NCBI RefSeq assembly: GCF_011777505.1
Contig: NZ_JAATJT010000003.1
Coordinates: 372,001-436,000 of the forward strand
DNA: 64,000 nt
From: Gaetbulibacter sp. S0825
Lineage (GTDB): Bacteria > Bacteroidota > Bacteroidia > Flavobacteriales > Flavobacteriaceae
Direction: 5' to 3'
The position numbers and the translations under genes are program-made. Position 1 is the stretch's first letter; each line of letters begins with the position of its first letter. Of this stretch, positions 1-9,019 are shown in pieces. The notes under the pieces are model-generated. The model was not told the DNA's origin. It was given only the letters and a program-made list of their open reading frames with translations, and made no database searches.

Positions 1-2090
1 TTAGTTTTTCTCCAGATGAAACTAAAGTAGCATTTACAAATACAACAGACACAGGAGTTGAACTTTGGGTATTAGACTTTGATACTGCAACAGCTACAAA
101 ATTAACAGATGCTAGCATCAATGCAAATATGGGAAGTCCATTTGATTGGTTTAAAGACAACAATTCGCTTTTGGTTAAAATGCTATCTAACAACAGGAAA
201 TCACTAATAGACACTAAAACAGCAGTTCCAACTGGTCCAACTATTTCGGTAAGTGAAGAAGGTGTAAAAGCCCAAAATAGAACCTATCAAGATTTATTAA
301 AAAATAGAAATGATGAACACAATTTTGAGCAATTAGCCTTAGCACAATTATACAAAGTATCGTTAGATGGCAATAAAACCAAGTGGAAAGATGACGATAT
401 GTACACAGGAATATCATTCTCTCCTGATGGAAAATACATCATGGTAAACACCCTACAAAAACCATTCTCTTATATAGTAACCTATGGACGTTTTCCTTCA
501 AGCACAAATATTTATGACACTAACGGAAATTTAGTAAGCGAGTTTTTAAAAACACCTCTTATCGAAGAGTTGCCAAAAGGTTTTATGTCAACTCGAACAG
601 GTAAAAGAAGTGTCTCATGGAGAGCCGATAGGCCTTCAACGTTGTATTGGGCAGAAGCATTAGATGGTGGTGACCCAGCTATTGATGTGGCCTATCGTGA
701 TGAAGTATTTCAATTGGATGCTCCTTTTAATGGCACACCAAAATCGCTTGTAAAACTAAAGCAACGTTACGCTGGCGTAATTTGGGGAGACGATGATACT
801 GCTATTGCCATGGATAGATGGTGGAATACAAGAAATTCTAAAACGTACATCTTTAATCCATCAAACAATAAAGAAGCTCCAAAATTACTTTGGGATAGAA
901 ATTACCAAGACCGTTACAGCGACCCTGGAAGTTTTGCCACCAAAAGAAATGAATATGGAAGATATGCCTTAGAATTAAGTGGTGATGACGCTTACCTTAT
1001 TGGAGCTGGTTATAGCAAAGATGGAAAGTTTCCTTTTATTGATAAAATCGACTTAAAGAACAAACAAACCAAACGCTTATATCAATCAACTGAAACCAAT
1101 AAGCTTGAAAATATTAGTGATATACTTGATGTGAAAAAAGGTGAAATATTGGTACGCGTAGAATCTAAAAACGAGTTTCCAAACTATTATGTAAAAAACA
1201 TAAAACGTAAAAAAGGTGCAGTAGCATTAACACAATTTGAAAATCCGTTTAAAAGCATTCAAAATGTACATAAAGAGGTTATTAACTACAAGCGTGATGA
1301 TGGTTTAGATCTTTCTGGAGAATTGTATTTACCAACCAATTACGAAAAAGGTAAAAAATACCCAATGATAGTTTGGGCGTATCCAAGAGAATACAAAGAC
1401 AAGAGTAGCGCATCGCAAAGTACTGCAAACCCTAACCAGTTTACATATCCATCGTATGGATCACCAATATTCTGGGTAACACGTGGTTATGTAGTATTAA
1501 ACAATGCGTCTTTCCCAATTGTAGGTGAAGGCAGTAAAGAACCTAACGATAGTTTTAGATCGCAATTGGTTGCTAATGGTAAAGCCGCTATTGATGCCGT
1601 TGATAAATTAGGTTATATTGACAGAAATAGAGTGGCTGTTGGAGGACATTCGTATGGCGCCTTTATGGTAGCAAATCTTTTATCTCATTCCGATTTATTT
1701 GCAGCTGGAATCGCTAGAAGTGGTGCTTATAATAGAACGTTGACACCTTTCGGTTTCCAAAGCGAAGAGCGAAGTTATTGGGAAGCACCTGATGTTTACT
1801 ACACCATGTCGCCATTTATGCATGCCGATAAAATGAAAACGCCAATGTTATTAATACATGGTGAAGCCGATAATAATTCAGGAACGTACCCACTACAAAG
1901 CGAGCGTTATTTTAACGCTTTAAAAGGTCTAGGTGCTCCAGTGAGGTTAGTAATGTTACCTAAAGAAAGTCATGGTTATCGAGCAAAAGAATCTGTCATG
2001 CACTTACTTTGGGAACAAGACCAATGGCTAGAAGAGCATGTAAAAAATAAGCCATCGGTGAATACGCCAAATAAAATATTGAAAGATTAA
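1..2090 (+). CDS. S9 family peptidase, glutamyl endopeptidase-like (5' end cut by window)
   Basis: The reading frame is open from base 3 and the first ATG (129) is internal, so this is the C-terminal part of a longer protease. The N-terminal visible part has WD40/beta-propeller style strands (SFSPDETKVAFT, then SFSPDGKYI near base 415). The C-terminal part is an alpha/beta hydrolase: nucleophile motif GGHSYGAF with the Ser codon at 1650-1652, a candidate Asp in GEADNNSG (1869-1871) and His in ESHGYR (1971-1973). The wording around these motifs (RSGAYNRTLTPFGFQ, ESHGYRAKES) closely resembles plant chloroplast glutamyl endopeptidase (S9D), so Glu-specific cleavage of peptides in the periplasm or outside the cell is a fair inference. 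Whether there is a signal peptide cannot be seen. A strong terminator follows directly. Confidence 0.93.
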   Translation, partial: SFSPDETKVAFTNTTDTGVELWVLDFDTATATKLTDASINANMGSPFDWFKDNNSLLVKMLSNNRKSLIDTKTAVPTGPTISVSEEGVKAQNRTYQDLLKNRNDEHNFEQLALAQLYKVSLDGNKTKWKDDDMYTGISFSPDGKYIMVNTLQKPFSYIVTYGRFPSSTNIYDTNGNLVSEFLKTPLIEELPKGFMSTRTGKRSVSWRADRPSTLYWAEALDGGDPAIDVAYRDEVFQLDAPFNGTPKSLVKLKQRYAGVIWGDDDTAIAMDRWWNTRNSKTYIFNPSNNKEAPKLLWDRNYQDRYSDPGSFATKRNEYGRYALELSGDDAYLIGAGYSKDGKFPFIDKIDLKNKQTKRLYQSTETNKLENISDILDVKKGEILVRVESKNEFPNYYVKNIKRKKGAVALTQFENPFKSIQNVHKEVINYKRDDGLDLSGELYLPTNYEKGKKYPMIVWAYPREYKDKSSASQSTANPNQFTYPSYGSPIFWVTRGYVVLNNASFPIVGEGSKEPNDSFRSQLVANGKAAIDAVDKLGYIDRNRVAVGGHSYGAFMVANLLSHSDLFAAGIARSGAYNRTLTPFGFQSEERSYWEAPDVYYTMSPFMHADKMKTPMLLIHGEADNNSGTYPLQSERYFNALKGLGAPVRLVMLPKESHGYRAKESVMHLLWEQDQWLEEHVKNKPSVNTPNKILKD

Positions 2091-2106
2091 TTAAGTGTTT
2101 TTTTAT

Positions 2107-2150
2107 AAAAAAGCCATTCTTCTAAGAAATTAGATTGAATGGCTTTTTTT
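2107..2150 (+). terminator. Rho-independent terminator after the S9 peptidase
   Basis: Inverted repeat aaaaaagccattc / gaatggctttttt with a 17-base loop, followed by a T run. It lies 17 bases after the stop codon. Confidence 0.85.
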
Positions 2151-2230
2151 ATGTCAACTTGTCACAAATACACAATTGGTATTTTTTTTGACTATAAGAA
2201 ACAAAACGAATTATAAATAATAACCGTTAG

Positions 2231-2301
2231 TTCGAGTTGAGACAAAGTCGAAGTATCGAGAACTTCTCGATAAACCTTTCGACAAGCTCAAGGCACTCGA
2301 A
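2231..2301. repeat. REP-like intergenic palindrome
   Basis: The centre is a perfect 9-bp inverted repeat, tatcgagaa / ttctcgata (2254-2272). The outer arms ttcgag...gtcgaa and ttcgac...ctcgaa also pair with small gaps, so the whole 71 bp could fold into a long imperfect hairpin. I recall very similar palindromes between genes in many Flavobacteriaceae; no second copy was found in this window. Confidence 0.6.
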
Positions 2302-2320
2302 GTGACAAATAAATTAAATT

Positions 2321-4231
2321 ATGACAAAAGGAAATATTAATGTTTCGGTAGAGAATATCTTTCCGTTAATTAAAAAGTTTCTCTACAGTGATCACGAAAT
2401 ATTTTTACGTGAGCTTATAAGTAATGCTACTGATGCTACTATGAAGCTTAAGCACCTTACTAATATTGGTGAAGCTAAAGTAGAATATGGTAATCCGAAA
2501 ATTGAAGTTAAAATTGACAAAGACGCCAAGATACTTCATATTATTGATCAAGGTCTTGGTATGACAGCCGATGAAGTTGAAAAGTACATTAACCAAGTGG
2601 CTTTTTCAGGTGCTGAAGAGTTTTTAGACAAGTATAAAGATAAAGTTGATGATGCTGGCATTATTGGTCATTTTGGTCTTGGTTTTTATTCGGCATTTAT
2701 GGTTGCCGATAAAGTGGAAATCATCACTAAATCTTTTAAAGATGAGCCTGCTGCACATTGGACTTGTGATGGATCACCTGAATTCTCAATGGAGGCTTCT
2801 GATAAAACAGAAAGAGGTACAGAAATCATTCTTCATATTGCAGATGATTCTACCGAGTTTTTAGAAGAAAGTAGAATTAGAGAGTTGTTGTTGAAGTATA
2901 ACAAGTTTATGCCTATTCCAATTAAATTTGGAACTAAAGAAATAAACGACCCAGACTTTACACCTAAAACAACTAAAGATAAAGACGGTAAAGAAACTAC
3001 TGAGCCTCACAAACAAATAACAGTTGATAACATTATTAATAATCCAAATCCTGCATGGACCAAACAACCAGCAGATTTAGAAGACCAGAACTATAAAGAT
3101 TTCTATCGCGAGTTGTATCCAATGCAATTTGAAGAACCTTTATTCAACATCCATTTAAATGTCGATTATCCTTTCAATCTTACTGGAATCTTGTATTTCC
3201 CAAAGATGACGAATGATTTGAATATTCAGAAGGATAAAATTCAACTATATCAAAATCAAGTATTTGTTACTGATAATGTTGAAGGCATTGTTCCAGAATT
3301 CTTAACCATGCTTCGAGGTGTCATTGATTCACCAGACATTCCATTAAACGTGTCTCGTAGTTACTTACAAGCAGATGGAGCAGTTAAAAAGATTTCATCT
3401 TACATTACGCGTAAAGTAGCGGATAAGTTAAAATCGTTATTCAATAGCAATCGTGAAGATTTTGAAGCTAAATGGAATGATATCAAAATCGTGATTGAAT
3501 ACGGAATGCTTTCCGAAGAAAAATTCTTTGAAAAAGCGGATGCTTTTGCGTTGTATCCAACTGTAGATGGTAAATACTATACGTTTGAAGAATTAACCAA
3601 TGCTATAAAAGCAAAACAAACGGATAAGGATGACAAAATGGTGATTTTGTATGCATCAAATAAAGATGAACAACACAGTTACATTGAAGCTGCAAAGGAT
3701 AAAAATTACGAGGTGTTATTATTGGATTCTCCTATTGTAAGTCATTTAATGCAAAAACTAGAAACGACTAAAGAAAACATATCATTTGCTCGTGTAGATG
3801 CTGACCATATTGATAATTTAATTAAAAAAGAAGACACGAAAATTTCTAAGCTATCTGATGAAGAAAAGACAAAGTTGGATGAGCTATTGAAAGAAGTTGT
3901 GCCTTCAGAAAAATTCATGGTACAGTTAGAGGCTATGGACAGTAATGCAGCTCCATTTATGATTACACAACCAGAGTTTATGCGTCGTATGAAAGAGATG
4001 CAACAAACTGGTGGTGGAGGTATGTTTGGAATGGGTAACATGCCAGAAATGTATAACCTTGTGGTTAATACAAACTCTGAGCTAGTTAACGACATTCTCA
4101 ACACCAAAACACGTAAAAAACAAGAGCGCTTAATAAACCAAAGTTTAGATTTAGCGCGACTGTCTCAAGGCTTGTTAAAAGGTGAAGAGTTAACTAACTT
4201 CATTAAACGTAGTTACGATATGATAAAATAA
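2321..4231 (+). CDS. htpG: Molecular chaperone HtpG (Hsp90 family)
   Basis: ATP-dependent cytosolic chaperone that helps fold and protect client proteins under stress. At 636 residues it has normal bacterial length. The N-terminal GHKL ATPase shows all expected boxes: RELISNATDA (E31, N35), DQGLGMT (76-82) and the lid motif GHFGLGFYS (116-124). The middle domain (about 230-500) carries the conserved LNVSRSYLQ segment, and the C-terminal dimerisation domain follows. The start at 2321 fits the family's usual N-terminus beginning just before the NVSVENIFPLIKKFL segment. It stands alone: a REP-like palindrome lies upstream and a 267-bp gap downstream. An 8-bp inverted repeat tcataagt/acttatga (4253-4283) sits in the 3' untranslated region, with no T run. 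Confidence 0.98.
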   Translation: MTKGNINVSVENIFPLIKKFLYSDHEIFLRELISNATDATMKLKHLTNIGEAKVEYGNPKIEVKIDKDAKILHIIDQGLGMTADEVEKYINQVAFSGAEEFLDKYKDKVDDAGIIGHFGLGFYSAFMVADKVEIITKSFKDEPAAHWTCDGSPEFSMEASDKTERGTEIILHIADDSTEFLEESRIRELLLKYNKFMPIPIKFGTKEINDPDFTPKTTKDKDGKETTEPHKQITVDNIINNPNPAWTKQPADLEDQNYKDFYRELYPMQFEEPLFNIHLNVDYPFNLTGILYFPKMTNDLNIQKDKIQLYQNQVFVTDNVEGIVPEFLTMLRGVIDSPDIPLNVSRSYLQADGAVKKISSYITRKVADKLKSLFNSNREDFEAKWNDIKIVIEYGMLSEEKFFEKADAFALYPTVDGKYYTFEELTNAIKAKQTDKDDKMVILYASNKDEQHSYIEAAKDKNYEVLLLDSPIVSHLMQKLETTKENISFARVDADHIDNLIKKEDTKISKLSDEEKTKLDELLKEVVPSEKFMVQLEAMDSNAAPFMITQPEFMRRMKEMQQTGGGGMFGMGNMPEMYNLVVNTNSELVNDILNTKTRKKQERLINQSLDLARLSQGLLKGEELTNFIKRSYDMIK

Positions 4232-4410
4232 TCGAGTTTTATATAGTTAACGTCATAAGTCTCGTATTTTATAAAACTTATGATTTGGATGAATCGCTCG
4301 GGGTATAGAGCATACAATAACTATTAATCATGCAAATTAAATTTCGTGATTTAGAGATAAAACTCTATTTAGTTGAGATAGCTATAGTCTATCTATTGCT
4401 ATTCTAAAAA

Positions 4411-4446
4411 AAGAAACCACTTCATAATCGAAGTGGTTTTTTTATT
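4411..4446 (+). terminator. Rho-independent terminator in the htpG-lipoprotein gap
   Basis: Arms aaaccacttc and gaagtggttt (4414-4439) separated by six bases and followed by T residues. It is 180 bp after htpG, so it ends either a long htpG transcript or a small transcript in the gap. The same 10-bp arms recur at 4918-4943. Confidence 0.75.
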
Positions 4447-4498
4447 ATTTTATTACTATATTACCTCATAATCAATTTATTAACTTAATCCCCAAGTC

Positions 4499-4897
4499 AT
4501 GAAAAGAATACTAATTTTAATAGTTTTAAGCTTAACTTTAGGCTGTTCAAACGATAATGATGACAACCCAGATATTGATGTTTGGAGAATGATTCGTTTT
4601 CAAACTGGACCTACAGTTAATGATAACTTTGCTGATGATGATATTGAATGGACTTTTAATTTCGACACCAACATTTTAACTGTTGAAAATAGGGTTTTAG
4701 CTCTATATCCTGGATTAGTTTCTTCTGGTACATACCCTTTTACATTTGAAAATAATATCATCTCATTTGAATACAATTCGCTTGAATATACTGCCGATTA
4801 TGATTTATCTGAAAATGATAATAAACTAACTCTGTTTTTCGATTTAATTCCCCAAGCCATTGATGATGAACAAACTTATGGTTTTGAAAAAAAATAG
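4499..4897 (+). CDS. Small lipoprotein of unknown function
   Basis: 132 residues. The N-terminus is a lipoprotein signal: Lys-Arg, a hydrophobic stretch, then lipobox LTLGC with Cys16, followed by an Asn/Asp-rich tether (SNDNDDNPD), the usual pattern for exported Bacteroidota lipoproteins. The rest is predicted to be beta-rich, with ending strands like those of lipocalin-type small lipoproteins. That fold is only an impression and no family was recognised. The gene is a monocistron bracketed by two terminators whose stem arms are identical (4414-4439 and 4918-4943). Confidence 0.75.
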   Translation: MKRILILIVLSLTLGCSNDNDDNPDIDVWRMIRFQTGPTVNDNFADDDIEWTFNFDTNILTVENRVLALYPGLVSSGTYPFTFENNIISFEYNSLEYTADYDLSENDNKLTLFFDLIPQAIDDEQTYGFEKK

Positions 4898-4917
4898 CAG
4901 CTATAATATTAATCACG

Positions 4918-4948
4918 AAACCACTTCAGTTTAGAAGTGGTTTTTTTA
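4918..4948 (+). terminator. Rho-independent terminator after the small lipoprotein
   Basis: Arms aaaccacttc and gaagtggttt with a six-base loop, then a seven-T run, 20 bp after the stop codon. Confidence 0.88.
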
Positions 4949-4992
4949 TTACCCTTGTTTTACTAACTTGAAAGAAATTTTAAAAGACAACT

Positions 4993-5238
4993 ATGAAAAC
5001 TATGACTTGTAAACAATTAGGAGGCGCTTGCGATATGGAATTCCATGCAAATACCTTTGATGAAATTTCTGATATGAGCAAACAACATGGTATGGAAATG
5101 TTTCAAAAAAATGAGGAAGCTCATTTACAAGCAATGCACAAAATGCGTGAGTTAATGCATTCTCCGGACTCTAATGCTATGCAAGAATGGCTAAAAAATA
5201 AGAGAGCAGAATTCGACGCACTTCCTGATAATGTTTAA
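4993..5238 (+). CDS. DUF1059 small protein
   Basis: 81 residues. The opening MTCKQLGGACDMEFHANTF followed by a D-E-I/S-x-H-G-M-E-M segment is the signature of DUF1059, a family described as small metal-binding proteins because of its conserved Cys and His residues (here Cys6, Cys13, His18 and several later His). No enzymatic role is known. The stop overlaps the longest possible frame of the next gene, and the two are probably cotranscribed, although nothing in the sequence ties their functions together. Confidence 0.85.
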   Translation: MKTMTCKQLGGACDMEFHANTFDEISDMSKQHGMEMFQKNEEAHLQAMHKMRELMHSPDSNAMQEWLKNKRAEFDALPDNV

Positions 5239-5248
5239 TAACAATTTT

Positions 5249-6370
5249 ATGAAATATTCAATACTTGTTTTCTTTCTTATTCTAACTCAAACAACCACAT
5301 CACAAGACATACAATTTCGCTCAAATTCCAGAACTGTTCTAGGAAATGGTAATGAAAAATCGGCATCCATTGATGTTGGTGATATTGATAATGATGGCGA
5401 TTTGGACATTCTGGTTGCAAATGGCAGACATTGGCCAGAACCAAATATGGTCTTTATTAATAACGGTCTCGGAATATTTACGGTATCAAAATTATTAGAT
5501 AATATTAACGAGACAAGCTATGCAACCGAACTAGCAGATTTTGATGGTGACGGAGATTTAGATGTCGCAGTAGGAAACGACATGGCCCCAAACGCCATTT
5601 ATTTAAACGATGGTGAAGGCAACTTCACAAGAGCTGGTAATTTTGGTAATGATTATTCTCCAACTCGAAACCTAAAAACCATAGACATTGACATGGATGG
5701 TGATATTGATATTTTAATCACTAATAGAGGAAAGGAAAATGAAATATGCTTGAATAATGGAAAAGGACAGTTTACTGAAATTGTGAAATTTGGTTCTAAA
5801 GATGATTCTACAATCGATGTTGAAGTGGTTGACATAGATAAAGATGGCGACAACGATTTGGTGCTGGCTAATAGAGACCAACAACAAAATTTTGTTTATC
5901 TAAACAATGGTAAATTAAATTTTAATGAAAAAATTCCTTTCGGAACAGGAATAGACGAAACAAGAGCAGTTGGTATAGCAGACATTGACGATGATGGACA
6001 CTTAGATATAATCACCGCAAATATTGATGAATCAAATGTGATTTATTTTGGAAGTAAATCGATGAATTATTCACGTAGTATTGTGTATGATACGTCTTCA
6101 AATAACTCCTATTCTTTAAGTATTGGTGATATTGATGGCAATGGCAATAAGGATATTGTAATCGCTAATTCAGGAAAACCAAATATGGTATTTCTTAATT
6201 TTAAAAAAGGTGCATCTTGGAAATCAATGAGTCTTAGGAATCAAGAACTGGCGACTTACGACATTATTCTTGCCGATTTAAATAACGACAATAGATTAGA
6301 TATTATTGAAAGTAATTCAGATGCCACTAATTACTATTACCTAAATATAGCATCCAATAAAAAGCAGTAG
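5249..6370 (+). CDS. Secreted FG-GAP/VCBS repeat protein
   Basis: From the ATG at 5249 the protein begins with a Sec signal peptide (Lys, hydrophobic ILVFFLILT, cleavage near TTSQD). The frame opens at 5231, but that start would put six residues ahead of the signal and overlap the previous gene. The mature part is a series of roughly 45-60-residue repeats of the form D-x-D-x-D-G-D-x-D, for example DIDNDGDLDILVANG, DFDGDGDLDVAVGN and DIDDDGHLDIITAN. These are calcium-binding FG-GAP/VCBS blades that build a seven-bladed propeller as in integrin alpha heads. Each repeat also has a Y/F-L-N-N/D-G-x-G-x-F strand. It probably acts outside the cell in adhesion or binding. There is no C-terminal sorting domain. 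Confidence 0.88.
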   Translation: MKYSILVFFLILTQTTTSQDIQFRSNSRTVLGNGNEKSASIDVGDIDNDGDLDILVANGRHWPEPNMVFINNGLGIFTVSKLLDNINETSYATELADFDGDGDLDVAVGNDMAPNAIYLNDGEGNFTRAGNFGNDYSPTRNLKTIDIDMDGDIDILITNRGKENEICLNNGKGQFTEIVKFGSKDDSTIDVEVVDIDKDGDNDLVLANRDQQQNFVYLNNGKLNFNEKIPFGTGIDETRAVGIADIDDDGHLDIITANIDESNVIYFGSKSMNYSRSIVYDTSSNNSYSLSIGDIDGNGNKDIVIANSGKPNMVFLNFKKGASWKSMSLRNQELATYDIILADLNNDNRLDIIESNSDATNYYYLNIASNKKQ

Positions 6371-6447
6371 AAAAACTGTAACTATAAATCTTTTTATTCG
6401 TCATATAGAATAAGTTATAATCTATAATAAATCAAAATACACATACT

Positions 6448-8100
6448 ATGCAGCACAAGTTTTTTAGTAAAACAATTGCCTTATTATCTTTTTGCCTACT
6501 CATATCTTTTTCTAATCAAGCACAAAACTTAGAATCTCAAATAGACGATATTCTCAATGCGACCTATAAACCAAATCAACCTGGAGCAACAGCTTTAGTG
6601 TCTAAAAATGGTGAGGTTATCTATCGTAAAGGTTTTGGTAGTGCTAATTTAGAATTAGGTGTGGCAATGAAACCAGAACATGTATTTGAAATAGGCTCAA
6701 TTACCAAACAATTTACTGCCATTGCTATTTTAATGCTCGAAGAACAAGGAAAATTAAAAGTTGAAGACGACATCACCAAATATATTCCAGATTATCCAAC
6801 CAATGGAAAAACCATTACAATTCATCATTTATTAAATCATACCTCTGGTATAAAAAGTTATACAGGAATGCAAAGCTTTCAAGCCAACGCAAGACGTGAT
6901 ATGACACCAACCGAAATAATAGACTTCTTTAAAAATGAGCCAATGGATTTTGATCCAGGCGAAAAATTTCTATACAACAACTCAGGTTATATCATACTTG
7001 GCCATATCATTGAAGTTATTACAGGAAAATCTTATGCCGATTTCGTTCAGAAAAACATTTTTGATAAAGTAGGCATGAAAAATTCCTATTATGGCAGTAA
7101 GACAAAACTAATTAAAAATCGAGCTACTGGTTATCAGCAAAGAGAAAATGGTTATCAAAATGCTGAATATTTAAGTTTAACCCTACCTTATGCTGCTGGG
7201 TCGTTAATGTCTAACGTAGATGACCTTTTAAAATGGCAAAAAGCCTTAAACACCAACCAACTTATATCTCAAAAAAGTTACGAAAAAGCTATAAACGGTT
7301 CGTCTTTAAACAGTGGCGAGCACATTGGTTATGGTTATGGTCTTGGAGCAGGAAAGTTACAAGGCTCAAAGAGTATTTCTCATGGTGGAGGCATATTTGG
7401 ATACACAACTCAGGGTATTTATATGCCTGAAGAAGATGTGTTTGTGTCTATACTTACAAATTGCGATTGCAACTCTCCTGGAGGTGTCGCAAATAAAATT
7501 GCAGCCTTAGCTATTGGAAAACCATTTTTAGATAAAGCAGATGCCATTACATTAAATGAAGCTAAACTAAAGCAATGGGTTGGAGCTTACGAATTCCCTG
7601 ATGGTGCTATTAGACATATTACTGTTGAAAATGGGAAAATTTTCAGCCAAAGAGAAGGTAGTACAAAGTTGGAAATCTATCCAATGTCTGAATCTAAATT
7701 CATTTTTGAAGAAGGTGATATTACCTATAATTTTAGCATGAAAAATGGTAAAAAACAAGCAGCGTTTGTAACAGACGTAACAGCTATTGGAAACGAAATA
7801 AATAAAGCACCACCAGCCGAACAAAAAGAAATTACTTTGGCTCCAGATGTTTTAAAACAATATATAGGCAAATACGAATTACAACCAGGTTTTGTTATTA
7901 TGGTAACCGTAAAAGGAAATCAAATATTTGCACAAGCTACAGGACAACCTCAATTTGAGATATTCGCAGAAAGTGAAGACAATTTCTTTTTTAAAGTAGT
8001 ACCAGCAAAATTAGTTTTTAGTAAAGACGATAATGGTAAAGTTAATTTGGCGACCCTGTATCAAGGTGGGCAGGAAATACCAGGAAAAAAAATAGACTAA
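6448..8100 (+). CDS. Secreted serine hydrolase, beta-lactamase (class C-like) family with two C-terminal domains
   Basis: 550 residues with an N-terminal signal peptide (cleavage near NQAQN). The hydrolase domain (about 30-340) has the three class C/PBP4* boxes: S84-I-T-K87 with the nucleophilic Ser, Y176-N-N178, and H312-G-G replacing the usual K-T-G. That HGG form is typical of esterase- or D-aminopeptidase-like members rather than true beta-lactamases. Two similar C-terminal repeats follow, starting LKQWVGAYEF (about 375) and LKQYIGKYEL (about 470), resembling DUF3471 beta-barrels often attached to this fold. The substrate cannot be told from sequence. It has its own terminator. Confidence 0.9.
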   Translation: MQHKFFSKTIALLSFCLLISFSNQAQNLESQIDDILNATYKPNQPGATALVSKNGEVIYRKGFGSANLELGVAMKPEHVFEIGSITKQFTAIAILMLEEQGKLKVEDDITKYIPDYPTNGKTITIHHLLNHTSGIKSYTGMQSFQANARRDMTPTEIIDFFKNEPMDFDPGEKFLYNNSGYIILGHIIEVITGKSYADFVQKNIFDKVGMKNSYYGSKTKLIKNRATGYQQRENGYQNAEYLSLTLPYAAGSLMSNVDDLLKWQKALNTNQLISQKSYEKAINGSSLNSGEHIGYGYGLGAGKLQGSKSISHGGGIFGYTTQGIYMPEEDVFVSILTNCDCNSPGGVANKIAALAIGKPFLDKADAITLNEAKLKQWVGAYEFPDGAIRHITVENGKIFSQREGSTKLEIYPMSESKFIFEEGDITYNFSMKNGKKQAAFVTDVTAIGNEINKAPPAEQKEITLAPDVLKQYIGKYELQPGFVIMVTVKGNQIFAQATGQPQFEIFAESEDNFFFKVVPAKLVFSKDDNGKVNLATLYQGGQEIPGKKID

Positions 8101-8120
8101 TTACCAATAATACATATTTC

Positions 8121-8152
8121 AAAGCCACTTCAATCGGAGTGGCTTTTTTTTA
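8121..8152 (+). terminator. Rho-independent terminator after the serine hydrolase
   Basis: Arms aaagccact and agtggcttt around an eight-base loop, followed by a T run. Confidence 0.85.
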
Positions 8153-8354
8153 TTGATATTCTCATAAAAAAAGACGAAATTCGTTTGCTTGTGATGAACT
8201 TGCTCCAGAATTAAAGCTAAGTCATACATATATTAAAGTTAGCAATAGTTACTTCAAAATCAAATCTTCCTGTAACTAGTAAAACAATATTAATTTCTTT
8301 TCAAGAATAAATCAAACTTCATAGCAATATTAAGTCTACCTTCGGTAAAAAATA

Positions 8355-8957
8355 ATGTCAATAGAGCGAAAAGTTCAATTAGTGGAAAGTCTTTTTTCTA
8401 AATTAGAACAAGAAACCGCTCAATTTGAGCAATCATCAGTACTTACTTGTGTTTCTGGCTGTGGAAAATGTTGTACTCAACCAAATATAGAAGCCTCTCC
8501 TATAGAATTTTTACCGTGGGCATTTCACTTGTTTTTAAATGGAGAGGCAGAAAAAACATTCATTCAGCTTAAGAAAAACCAAAATTCAACTTGTATAATC
8601 TACAAACCTTTAGCTATTATTAATCAAGGTCGTTGTAGTAACTACAAATATCGAGGTTTAATTTGTAGACTTTTTGGGTTTGCAGCTAATACTGATAAAT
8701 ACGGGAATTTAAGATTGGCTACTTGTAAAATTATCAAAGAAGGTCAAGCCGACAATTATAGTTCTACTTCCGAAGCCATAACTAAAGGACTTTATGTACC
8801 TGTTTTTACTGAATACTATATGCAATTAAATCAGATAGATTTCAACTTAGGAAATATCATTCTACCAATAAACAAAGCTCTTAAAATGGCTTTAGAAGAA
8901 GTTTTACAATTTTATGCATACAGACCATTTCTTCATTTAGGAAAAAAATGTGGTTAA
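8355..8957 (+). CDS. YkgJ-family CxxC cluster protein (zinc/iron-chelating domain)
   Basis: 200 residues. The family signature is plain: Cys32, Cys36, Cys39, Cys40 in the CVSGCGKCC box, then Cys80, Cys94, Cys104 (ICRLFGF) and Cys124. YkgJ-type proteins bind zinc or an Fe-S cluster through these cysteines, but no defined reaction is known. The 254-bp gap before the gene holds only the preceding terminator and a stray fragment (8166-8186) resembling part of the boundary repeat at 10264 and 62765. The helicase gene follows 62 bp later on the same strand. Confidence 0.85.
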   Translation: MSIERKVQLVESLFSKLEQETAQFEQSSVLTCVSGCGKCCTQPNIEASPIEFLPWAFHLFLNGEAEKTFIQLKKNQNSTCIIYKPLAIINQGRCSNYKYRGLICRLFGFAANTDKYGNLRLATCKIIKEGQADNYSSTSEAITKGLYVPVFTEYYMQLNQIDFNLGNIILPINKALKMALEEVLQFYAYRPFLHLGKKCG

Positions 8958-9019
8958 AATATCCAAAACCTATTCCTTACCTTTACATTCTTATTAAGAT
9001 TGAAAAACAATAACACCCT

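Noticed and set aside
3742-4107. 121-codon minus-strand frame inside htpG
   Set aside because: Antisense shadow of HtpG; Ser-rich composition typical of reversed reading.
5231-5248. Upstream ATG start for the FG-GAP gene
   Set aside because: Would add six residues ahead of the signal peptide; ATG at 5249 gives a standard Sec signal.
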